Assembly: GCA_014523495.1 (NCBI GenBank)
Contig: JAATVM010000130.1
Span: 1 to 5,042, forward strand
DNA length: 5,042 nucleotides
Direction of reading: 5' to 3'
Origin: Nitrososphaerales archaeon TH1920
Lineage (GTDB): Archaea; Thermoproteota; Nitrososphaeria; Nitrososphaerales; Nitrososphaeraceae
The position numbers were made by a program, and so were the translations under genes. The notes under the pieces are model-generated. The model worked only from the letters and a program-made list of their open reading frames with translations. It ran no database searches and was not told the origin of the DNA. This document shows positions 1 through 4,857 of the stretch, in pieces. The stretch's first letter is position 1. Every line of letters begins with the position of its first letter.

Positions 1-234
1 CCAAATGACAAATTACTCTATATAATAGATCAAAACATGACCAACATTTTGTCTAAAAATTCAAACGGCACCAAAAGCATGGCTATAGCAGTAAACACTA
101 CCAACAATATCAACAACAAATTTGAAACGAATTTCATAGTTGAAAATATTGTCATCAATCCATCAACAAACCAAGCTTATCTTTTAGGCTACGATGGAAA
201 TAATTCAAAATTATTTATTGTAAAACCACGTTAA
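1..234 (+). CDS. C-terminal end of a probable beta-propeller (YVTN/NHL-like) repeat protein, 5' end outside window
   Basis: The reading frame is open from the first base to the TAA at 232-234, so the ATG at 37 is internal and this is the last 77 residues of a longer protein. The tail contains the segment INPSTNQAYLLG followed about ten residues later by KLFIVKP. This matches the pattern of YVTN/NHL-type propeller blades, in which a 'NPxTNxxY' strand-turn is followed by a short strand. The middle is rich in Asn, Thr and Ser, as in many secreted or surface-exposed archaeal proteins. Propellers of this class usually act as extracellular binding or scaffolding modules; no catalytic residue is visible here. 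Localisation and blade count cannot be judged because the N-terminus is missing. Assignment to the propeller class is an inference from one blade; the coding call itself is firmer. Confidence 0.6.
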   Translation, partial: PNDKLLYIIDQNMTNILSKNSNGTKSMAIAVNTTNNINNKFETNFIVENIVINPSTNQAYLLGYDGNNSKLFIVKPR

Positions 235-461
235 TCTACCCAAAACTATACCGTCTAAAAATCATTCAAATGGGATGGAATTGCACTCTCATAAAGTGGA
301 TATGTGAATTTATTTTACGTTAGACAAAATCAAGTAGAAAATGTATTCAGTATCAAGAAGAATGATGATTTCTAATAGAACTATTTTTGTCCATTCAGAT
401 CATGTGCTGACGGTATCATAAAGATATACTATGATGGCATTGATTAATAGAATGATATCAA

Positions 462-590
462 ATGCAAAAAAGATACTTTTGTTTTGAATGTGGTACAAAT
501 GTTGTTGAAGATAAAATGGAAAATAGAATAGCAGGCTGGTTTGGTGTTTGTAAACGATGCAATAAGAGTAGCATTCATTTAGTTAATTAA
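462..590 (+). CDS. Very small zinc-ribbon protein (42 aa)
   Basis: An ATG at 462 opens a 42-codon frame ending in TAA at 588-590. The peptide has two CxxC knuckles, C7-F-E-C10-G and C30-K-R-C33, nineteen residues apart. This is the layout of a single zinc ribbon that binds one zinc through four cysteines. CxxCG followed by a second CxxC is very unlikely to arise by chance in such AT-rich sequence, so I consider the ORF real. There is a stop three codons upstream (453-455), so no longer start exists in this frame. An AT-rich stretch with a TATA-like core (about 422-429) could be its promoter, giving an almost leaderless message. Single zinc ribbons of this size occur throughout archaea as putative nucleic-acid or protein-interaction modules; the specific role is unknown. 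No neighbour is close enough to suggest an operon. Confidence 0.55.
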   Translation: MQKRYFCFECGTNVVEDKMENRIAGWFGVCKRCNKSSIHLVN

Positions 591-825
591 TTTAAAAAAC
601 TATTTTCATTAATTTATTCAAGGGGTATGTGATATAGCAAGACTATATTAGTTGTATTTTCGTTAATCGTCCTCCCCCTCTCTTAGAAATGATGCAACAA
701 CTATATCGTATTTTCATTAACTTATTTTTCATGTCCACAAAATCACAGAAAAATATTTTTTCAATCTCTCATTTTTTTTCTTTTGTTTGGTTCATTGATG
801 AATTTTTGGATCTACAATGTGAGTA
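591..825. other. AT-rich intergenic region without a supportable gene
   Basis: Between the small zinc-ribbon ORF and the ORF at 826 I find no supportable reading frame on the plus strand and no tRNA-like fold. It contains the 54-bp-spaced repeat described separately, a short perfect hairpin (ATATAG at 632-637 and CTATAT at 643-648, five-base loop), a C-rich run at 670-680, and a T-rich stretch at about 756-786. The T-rich stretch could serve as a terminator for something transcribed from upstream. The preceding stretch 235-461 is also without a convincing gene; it holds only ORFs of 26 codons or fewer. Confidence 0.5.
601..720 (+). repeat. Three copies of TATTTTC(A/G)TTAA at an exact 54-bp period
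   Basis: The 12-mer TATTTTCATTAA occurs at 601-612 and 709-720, and TATTTTCGTTAA at 655-666. The start-to-start distance is 54 bp both times. Copies two and three also share the sequence before the core: GCAA then ACTATAT at 637-648 and again at 694-706, with small indels. The rest of each unit has diverged, and the second unit carries an unusual C-rich run (670-680). This looks like a decayed tandem duplication or a set of spaced binding sites in non-coding DNA. The AT-rich background makes short matches easy, but the equal spacing is less easily explained. No coding frame crosses it. Confidence 0.4.
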
Positions 826-1146
826 ATGATATTGAACTACAAAAATAGTCTTGATGCCTTAATGACAACTTTGAGTTTGGGAGGGAAAATTACACAAGCT
901 TCAAACCATTTGTCCCGTATGTTAAATGGTCTAAAATACTATTCATTAGAAGTAACAATAAACGGGGATTGTTATCTTATCCAAGCATTTGAACAAGAAG
1001 CAACTGATCTATTTAATATGGCAATGACTATTCTTAATGAAAAAAAAACTGTAATGAAAAAAATTGAAAAAATTTGTAGACAACCCACTCTGTTCGTTTT
1101 TTTTCCTTATTACAATATTATTCTAGTTTATCCAATCTTTCGGTAG
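826..1146 (+). CDS. Small protein of unknown function, possibly frameshifted at its N-terminus
   Basis: I do not recognise this 106-residue ORF. Its first two thirds look like a real soluble protein, with mixed helical and strand character and few rare residues (for example TLSLGGKITQASNHLSRML, then EVTINGDCYLIQAFEQEA). Two points suggest the reading frame is not intact. A GTG at 819 reads MSNDIELQK before a TAG at 846-848; dropping one base there would join it smoothly to the SLDALMTTL segment of this ORF, a more typical N-terminus than MILNYKN. At the other end, after about residue 84, the sequence becomes an unlikely hydrophobic tail encoded by T-rich DNA, including eight Ts at 1097-1104 that resemble an archaeal terminator. 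The gene may therefore really start at 819 and stop near 1080. Either sequencing error or decay could explain this. The ATG at 826 is simply the longest uninterrupted choice. Confidence 0.4.
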   Translation: MILNYKNSLDALMTTLSLGGKITQASNHLSRMLNGLKYYSLEVTINGDCYLIQAFEQEATDLFNMAMTILNEKKTVMKKIEKICRQPTLFVFFPYYNIILVYPIFR

Positions 1147-1175
1147 ATTATTATCTTTGATTTATTTTATTCAAT

Positions 1176-1544
1176 GTGTTGCAAACAGAAGGGAATGATT
1201 GGATCAATCTTACTGTAAAATTTAGTAGTAACTGTAAGACTTGTGGAAAAAAAATATCAAAGGGTGAATTAGCATTATGGTCAAGATCAAATAAATCTAT
1301 AAAACATGTTGAATGCCATACAAGAGATTTATCAAACCCATCCTATGTTTCAATTAATTCTAAACAGCTAAAGTGTGCGATCTGTGGATCATTAGCTGGG
1401 TGTACTGAATGTGAATTTGAGAAAAATTGCGATAGAGCACTTGTTTCACAGTTATGTGTATGTAAAATATGCTATGATGATGAGAAGGCCTTAGAAAATT
1501 ATTATGACGTTGTCAACTCTTTTGTAACCAGTAAGAAACCATAA
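1176..1544 (+). CDS. Small cysteine-rich zinc-finger protein, two putative zinc sites
   Basis: A GTG at 1176 starts a 122-residue protein ending in TAA; a TTG directly after it is an equally usable start. The N-terminal half carries C20-x2-C23, then a G-E-L-A-L-W segment, then H44-x2-C47. This CxxC...HxxC arrangement resembles compact PARP-type or related treble-clef fingers found in small archaeal proteins. The second half has C67-x2-C70, C76-x2-C79, C85 and a C94-x-C96-x2-C99 cluster, enough ligands for one or two more zinc ions or another metal. There is no signal peptide or membrane segment, so it is probably cytosolic. Such proteins usually bind nucleic acid or partner proteins, but no function can be assigned from sequence. 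It lies 29 bp after the preceding ORF and no Shine-Dalgarno is visible, so it may be leaderless from an AT-rich promoter around 1144-1155. Confidence 0.75.
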   Translation: MLQTEGNDWINLTVKFSSNCKTCGKKISKGELALWSRSNKSIKHVECHTRDLSNPSYVSINSKQLKCAICGSLAGCTECEFEKNCDRALVSQLCVCKICYDDEKALENYYDVVNSFVTSKKP

Positions 1545-1616
1545 TAATATCCATTCTCTCCCAGAATTTACAAGTTATAACATTTCTATTGAAATATTCT
1601 GAATTTTATGAAAAGT

Positions 1617-1625
1617 GAATAAATA
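1617..1625 (+). promoter_or_regulatory. Candidate TATA box for the DnaJ-ferredoxin gene
   Basis: The AT-rich element GAATAAATA sits 25-32 bases before the ATG at 1649, the usual archaeal TATA-to-start distance. There is no Shine-Dalgarno before that ATG, so the message would be leaderless or nearly so. The motif is weak in an AT-rich background. Confidence 0.35.
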
Positions 1626-1648
1626 ATAGGTACTAGTAGTCTATTTAG

Positions 1649-2233
1649 ATGGATATTCGGGGTTATTATGCCATTCTTGGAATTCCAGAAGATGCTAGTT
1701 TTCAAGAAATAAGAAAATCCTATCGAAAGCTTGCAAAAAAATATCACCCTGACAGAAACAAATCGTCTCATGCAGAAGAGACTATCAAAAGAATAAATGA
1801 AGCATTCGAAATTCTTTCTGACAAAAGAAAAAGAAAACAATACGATTTGGAATCATCTAATATATTTGATCTAAAGGATTCAAATAATGAAGAGAAAGAG
1901 GAAAATTTATCAAATCTAAAACAAACTAATTCACATAAATTTGCAAACACGGAGTCCAAAAATAATGTTGGTAATGATAACTTACTTCTAGATACTATAA
2001 GAAGTAGATTTCATATTCTTATTGAACCTAGCTTGTGTTTGGCATTTGGTGGATGTGAATCCATAGCGCCAAAGGTGTTTGTAGTTGATAAAAATAAACA
2101 CATTAATCCAAAGGCAAGAGTCGAATCAGAAACAGCTGATACTTTAGATAGGATCATTATGGCAGCTCAAGCATGTCCAACAAAAGCAATAAAGATCATA
2201 GACAGATATACCGGACACCAAATATATCCTTGA
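1649..2233 (+). CDS. DnaJ-ferredoxin fusion protein (J-domain plus Fe-S domain)
   Basis: This 194-residue protein joins two domains. Residues 5-66 form a J-domain: the Y-Y-A-I-L-G-I start, a basic helix, the diagnostic H33-P34-D35 loop that stimulates Hsp70 (DnaK) ATPase, and the K-Q-Y-D end of helix IV. Residues 67-115 are a polar, low-complexity linker. Residues 120-194 are a ferredoxin-like Fe-S domain with C130, C136 and a C176-P pair, ending in the G-H-Q-I-Y-P tail. The middle cysteine of the usual CxxCxxC motif is F133, leaving three cysteines, so a [3Fe-4S] cluster or a non-cysteine fourth ligand is expected. DnaJ-Fer fusions are known in Thaumarchaeota and in plant chloroplasts, and transfer from the plant lineage has been proposed. 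The role may be redox-linked co-chaperone activity or Fe-S protein assembly; this is inference. It converges on the CoA-binding gene with a 20-bp gap. The ATG start is well placed just before the J-domain. Confidence 0.92.
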   Translation: MDIRGYYAILGIPEDASFQEIRKSYRKLAKKYHPDRNKSSHAEETIKRINEAFEILSDKRKRKQYDLESSNIFDLKDSNNEEKEENLSNLKQTNSHKFANTESKNNVGNDNLLLDTIRSRFHILIEPSLCLAFGGCESIAPKVFVVDKNKHINPKARVESETADTLDRIIMAAQACPTKAIKIIDRYTGHQIYP

Positions 2234-2253
2234 CAAGAATTTAATATTATTGA

Positions 2254-2697
2254 TTAAGCAGTTCTACTCGTTAATCTGTCGTTAAATAATCTCATATGTT
2301 CTGCCATAATGCACCTATTAAATACAATATCAATCTTGTTATCCAAGGCAATTTTTTCTGCTTCTGTATTGTGAATTCCTTCTTGCAACCAGATAACTCT
2401 AATTCCAGGTTTTTTAATAGAATCTTCTATCACTGGATAGACATCTTCAGAAGGTCTGAATATGTCAATTATTTCTACTTGAGATTGTATATCAGATACA
2501 CGTGAATAAGTTCTTCTACTGAGTATTTCGCTAGCCGTTGGATTCACTGGTATTATGTTATATCCTTTTTCTATCATATATTTAGGAACATAGTGGGCAG
2601 CCTTATCGGGATTTTTTGACATTCCTACAACTGCTATGTTTCTAAGATTGTAAATTTTTCGAATTTCCTCATCCGTGTGATTATCTGTTATACTCAT
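2254..2697 (-). CDS. CoA-binding domain protein (YccU/COG1832 family)
   Basis: The 147-residue product is a single Rossmann-type CoA-binding domain. Residues 18-30 give the first strand and nucleotide loop (N-I-A-V-V-G-M-S-K-N-P), followed by a helix and the second strand I-I-P-V-N-P at 48-53. The centre has D78-I-F-R-P-S and V101-I-W-L-Q-E-G, both hallmarks of this family. The end carries the conserved N-R-C129-I-M-A-E-H segment, close to the D-R-C-x-K-x-E-H of bacterial YccU relatives. Length is typical for the family. The ATG at 2697 is supported by a TATA-like element 27 bp upstream. Family members bind CoA or nucleotide; their physiological role is unclear, and the conserved cysteine has been suggested as a site of CoA or redox chemistry. 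It resembles the CoA-binding domain of acyl-CoA synthetases but lacks the ligase domains. Cytosolic. Confidence 0.9.
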   Translation of the reverse strand: MSITDNHTDEEIRKIYNLRNIAVVGMSKNPDKAAHYVPKYMIEKGYNIIPVNPTASEILSRRTYSRVSDIQSQVEIIDIFRPSEDVYPVIEDSIKKPGIRVIWLQEGIHNTEAEKIALDNKIDIVFNRCIMAEHMRLFNDRLTSRTA

Positions 2698-2717
2698 GAT
2701 GATCTATCGTGCTAATC

Positions 2718-2725
2718 GTTTAAAA
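2718..2725 (-). promoter_or_regulatory. Candidate TATA box for the CoA-binding protein gene
   Basis: On the minus strand the sequence reads TTTTAAAC, centred about 25 bases upstream of the ATG at 2697. This is the spacing expected for a leaderless archaeal transcript, and no clear Shine-Dalgarno precedes the start. Confidence 0.5.
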
Positions 2726-2807
2726 TGATTTATGAAACAAATTGATGTTATATGGTATTTATATTGAACAATTTCTATTCCTGGTGTGAAATTATCCCGG
2801 AAAACTC

Positions 2808-2960
2808 ATGCATATAGCTCTCAGAGAAGTGAAAGTAAGAAAATAGAAAAATCTAAAAGAAGAAAAAGAAATATTCCAAGATCTTGATAAAATTTAAAAG
2901 TTTTATAATAAACAGAAAGAACTTGCTGAATAATTAAAATCTAATTTGGAAAAGTTCTAA
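2808..2960 (+). pseudogene. Possible relic of a short coiled-coil ORF with three in-frame stops
   Basis: Starting at the ATG at 2808 one frame reads through 50 codons to a TAA at 2958-2960 if three internal stops are ignored (TAG 2844-2846, TAA 2895-2897, TAA 2931-2933). The peptide between stops is strikingly charged and helix-like: KNLKEEKEIFQDLDKI, then KFYNKQKELAE, then LKSNLEKF, with leucine, isoleucine and phenylalanine at heptad-like intervals. Each stop is one substitution from Lys, Glu or Gln codons. This looks like a degraded coiled-coil gene or gene fragment. Caution is needed: purine-rich AT-rich DNA can by chance encode Lys/Glu runs, so this is suggestive rather than firm. It lies in the 375-bp divergent gap between the CoA-binding gene and TFB; the rest of that gap holds promoters only. 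Confidence 0.35.
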
Positions 2961-3004
2961 AATTTCATATATATATTAGAAGCTTAGAAATATTTACGAT
3001 AAGG

Positions 3005-3014
3005 CATATATATG
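3005..3014 (+). promoter_or_regulatory. Candidate TATA box for the TFB gene (distal)
   Basis: The sequence CATATATATG, preceded by purines (AAGG), would place transcription start near 3037 and give a leader of about 36 nt before the TTG at 3073. A second AT-rich element at 3025-3032 (ATAAATAT) would start transcription near 3055 with a shorter leader. Either is compatible with the Shine-Dalgarno at 3062-3067; I cannot choose between them by eye. Confidence 0.4.
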
Positions 3015-3061
3015 AGAATAAAACATAAATATAAGAAACAAACCTTGTCTCAATTTTTATG

Positions 3062-3067
3062 GGTGAT
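3062..3067 (+). promoter_or_regulatory. Strong Shine-Dalgarno that fixes the TTG start of TFB
   Basis: GGTGAT is a near-perfect complement to the archaeal 16S rRNA 3' end and lies five bases before the TTG at 3073. It is the clearest ribosome-binding site in the window and is the reason for choosing the non-ATG start. The same bases form codons two and three of a minimal ATG-GGT-GAT-TAA frame at 3059-3070. Confidence 0.75.
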
Positions 3068-3072
3068 TAAAA

Positions 3073-3987
3073 TTGGTTAAAGATATCTCTTTGTTCAGCG
3101 ACCGTTGTCCAAGATGTGGAAAAGGTCCAATGGTCACAGATAATTCAAGCGGAGAAATGTTTTGTGGAAATTGTGGATTTGTGGTTACAGAACGTATTGA
3201 AGAAACTGGACCAGAATGGAGGGCATTTTCAAAAGAAGAACATGAGGACCGTAGTCGTGCAGGTATTCCAACATCACTTGCAATGCATGATATGGGACTG
3301 GCCACAATAATTGGACCAGTTGATAAGGATGCATCCGGAAAGCCATTATCAGCATCCATGAAAAGTACTATTGAAAGATTAAGAACTTGGGATAGTCGGA
3401 GTCAAGTACATGAACCCGTGGATCGCAATTTTAGGCAAGCTTTTAGTGAATTGGATAGACTAAAAGATAAACTTGCAGTCGGAGATGCTGTAATCGAAAA
3501 AGCTGCCTATGTCTATAGAAAAGCCCTTGAAAAGGGACTCGTAAGAGGAAGATCCATTTCTGCCCTTGTAGCTGCTGCACTTTATGCCGCCTGTAGAGAC
3601 ACCGAAACTCCGAGAACATTGAAGGATATTGCTCATGCAAGTAATATTAAGAAAAAAGATGTGGCCAGATGTTATAGGTTATTGATTAGAGAGCTTGACT
3701 TGAAAATGCCTGTAGTAGATCCTGTTAAATGTGTAGCACGAATAGCAAGTAAGTCCGGACTTTCTGAAAAAACTAAAAGAAAAGCTTTAGAAATATTGAA
3801 AAAAGCTGAACAAGGTAAAATTTCTGCAGGAAAAGATCCTATGGGCTTAGCTGCTGCTGCCTTGTATGTAGCTTGTGTAATGAATGGTGAAAATAAAACT
3901 CAAAAAGATGTTGCAGAAGCTGCAGGTGTAACTGAAGTAACAATAAGAAATAGATACAAAGGCCTAAAGATACATTTAAAATTATAA
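3073..3987 (+). CDS. tfb: Transcription initiation factor B (TFB, archaeal TFIIB)
   Basis: The 304-residue protein is a full-length archaeal TFB, which binds TATA-bound TBP and the BRE and recruits RNA polymerase. The N-terminal zinc ribbon uses C12-x2-C15 and C31-x2-C34. The B-reader follows, with T45-G-P-E-W-R-A-F52, and then the linker region with S95-M-K-S-T-I-E-R-L-R. Two cyclin folds fill roughly residues 115-205 and 210-300; each carries the TFIIB repeat signature, G159-R-S-I-S-A-L-V-A-A-A-L-Y-A-A-C in the first and G-L-A-A-A-A-L-Y-V-A-C with a DNA-contacting V-T-E-V-T-I-R-N-R-Y helix in the second. Length and order are typical. The start is TTG, supported by a strong Shine-Dalgarno. 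Ammonia-oxidising archaea carry several TFB paralogues, so this may be either the general or a condition-specific copy. It is monocistronic, ending in a T-rich terminator, and convergent with amoB. Confidence 0.96.
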   Translation: MVKDISLFSDRCPRCGKGPMVTDNSSGEMFCGNCGFVVTERIEETGPEWRAFSKEEHEDRSRAGIPTSLAMHDMGLATIIGPVDKDASGKPLSASMKSTIERLRTWDSRSQVHEPVDRNFRQAFSELDRLKDKLAVGDAVIEKAAYVYRKALEKGLVRGRSISALVAAALYAACRDTETPRTLKDIAHASNIKKKDVARCYRLLIRELDLKMPVVDPVKCVARIASKSGLSEKTKRKALEILKKAEQGKISAGKDPMGLAAAALYVACVMNGENKTQKDVAEAAGVTEVTIRNRYKGLKIHLKL

Positions 3988-4001
3988 TTTTTTTATTTTT
4001 T
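3988..4001 (+). terminator. T-rich terminator of TFB
   Basis: Directly after the TFB stop codon come seven Ts, one A and six Ts, the typical archaeal intrinsic terminator without need of a hairpin. It faces the amoB terminator across a 101-bp convergent gap. Confidence 0.75.
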
Positions 4002-4063
4002 ATATATTATATTTTCTAATATTCGAGTTGTCCTATCAGATAGTTACTACGTAAAAGGACTAT

Positions 4064-4081
4064 AAAAAAAGATAAAAAAAA
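4064..4081 (-). terminator. T-rich terminator of amoB
   Basis: Read on the minus strand, runs of eight Ts (4081-4074) and seven Ts (4070-4064) begin eight bases after the amoB stop codon. Two consecutive oligo-T tracts are the usual archaeal termination signal. Confidence 0.75.
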
Positions 4082-4088
4082 GGATTTT

Positions 4089-4679
4089 TTAAATTACTTG
4101 CCATGGTCTTGTTGCAAATGTTACTCCAAGTCCAGCGCCAATCAGTATACACTGGTATGCGACATTGCCCCATGGAACTGGTTTCAATATTGCTTGGCCA
4201 GACACCTGAATTGTTTGACCAGGACCCAGACCAGGACCAACACTTTCTACATTTAACTGTGTATGAACATGGTAAACAGCTGGTTCAAGAGCTTTTGCAG
4301 TAATAGAATATGGAATTGTTCCTTGTGGAGGAATGTCAAATATATTTCCTGGAGGATCTCTTGCAATAAATTCCCATCTGTTACCAGCGTTGATTGACTC
4401 GCTAAATAATGACAACCATGCTCTTAGTGGTTTATTTACAAGACTTTGTAGATTTCCAGTCACTACCAATTGATCGCCTGCGTTCAATGTTTGTGCTGAG
4501 AATGCTTCATCTTGAATTCTTACGAATCTGCTTTGAAGCTGGGCCTGAACACCATGTCCTTCTGCAGTTTGAGTAATTGCTATCATTGTCGAAGTGGACA
4601 TTACTATTGCAAATAGTGCAACTAGCGCTATCTTTATGGTCGACGTATAATTTACACCTAGCCTTACCAGAAAAAACAA
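4089..4679 (-). CDS. amoB: Ammonia monooxygenase subunit B (archaeal AmoB)
   Basis: This is the soluble, copper-binding domain subunit of archaeal ammonia monooxygenase, which oxidises ammonia to hydroxylamine at the outer face of the cytoplasmic membrane. The 196 residues show an N-terminal hydrophobic signal or anchor (about 15-36), then H42-G right after a likely cleavage site. H42 would match the N-terminal histidine copper ligand of bacterial PmoB. A cupredoxin-like domain follows, with G99-N-R-W-E, R107-D-P-P-G-N and the H137-V-H139 pair corresponding to the PmoB copper-site histidines. A C-terminal membrane helix covers about 172-190, and the end F-A-T-R-P-W-Q-V-I is characteristic of archaeal AmoB. 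As in all archaeal forms, the second C-terminal cupredoxin of bacterial AmoB is absent. The start used is TTG at 4679; no in-frame ATG precedes the signal segment, so the exact start is uncertain. No amoA, amoC or amoX is adjacent within the window. Confidence 0.95.
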   Translation of the reverse strand: MFFLVRLGVNYTSTIKIALVALFAIVMSTSTMIAITQTAEGHGVQAQLQSRFVRIQDEAFSAQTLNAGDQLVVTGNLQSLVNKPLRAWLSLFSESINAGNRWEFIARDPPGNIFDIPPQGTIPYSITAKALEPAVYHVHTQLNVESVGPGLGPGQTIQVSGQAILKPVPWGNVAYQCILIGAGLGVTFATRPWQVI

Positions 4680-4711
4680 AGATATATGCTTTGCTATGAC
4701 TTTACTCTCTC

Positions 4712-4732
4712 ATTGCATGTTAGCATGTCAAT
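4712..4732. promoter_or_regulatory. Near-palindrome in the amoB divergent promoter region
   Basis: ATTGCATG (4712-4719) and CATGTCAAT (4724-4732) are inverted copies differing by one inserted base, separated by four bases. The element lies 33-53 bp upstream of the amoB start, and about 125 bp from the divergent gene. It could be an operator for a dimeric regulator. No regulator can be named, and part of the symmetry comes from CATG being self-complementary. Confidence 0.35.
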
Positions 4733-4826
4733 ATTCTTAAGGCACGAATGGGATTAATAGGAATTTCTAATTAAAGAAAAATTTTATTTTGATCTATGGT
4801 TAGAGTTACATGTGTTAGACGCAAAA

Positions 4827-4834
4827 TTTAAAAA
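4827..4834 (+). promoter_or_regulatory. TATA box for the gene at 4858, leaderless
   Basis: TTTAAAAA is preceded by the purine-rich GCAAAA (possible BRE) and is centred about 27 bases before the ATG at 4858. Transcription would begin at or within one or two bases of that ATG, which indicates a leaderless message and favours this ATG over the in-frame ATG at 4846. Confidence 0.6.
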
Positions 4835-4857
4835 GGAATCCTTTGATGGTAAACACA

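Noticed and set aside
37..234. Separate 65-residue gene starting at the ATG at 37
   Set aside because: The frame is open to the window edge and the product looks like the end of a repeat protein, so the ATG is internal.
341..421. 26-codon ATG frame in the gap after the beta-propeller gene
   Set aside because: No motif, no ribosome-binding site and no coding character; ORFs this short are expected by chance in this composition.
1582..1595. ATTTC-TATT-GAAAT hairpin after the zinc-finger gene as a terminator
   Set aside because: The stem is only five A/T-dominated pairs and no strong T-run follows; archaeal terminators rely on T tracts rather than hairpins.
1586..1959. Minus-strand frames opposite the DnaJ-ferredoxin gene
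   Set aside because: They are antisense shadows of a well-supported gene, with Phe/Ser-rich composition typical of reversed AT-rich coding DNA.
2808..2960. Stop-codon readthrough or recoding (for example pyrrolysine at TAG) in the coiled-coil frame
   Set aside because: Two of the three stops are TAA, and no recoding of TAA is known for this group; decay or chance is simpler.
3057..3640. Antisense and alternate frames within TFB
   Set aside because: TFB covers the region with all expected domains; the other frames show no family resemblance.
4103..4303. Plus-strand 66-codon frame opposite amoB
   Set aside because: It is a shadow of the highly conserved amoB C-terminal half, with Gln/Leu-rich artefactual composition.
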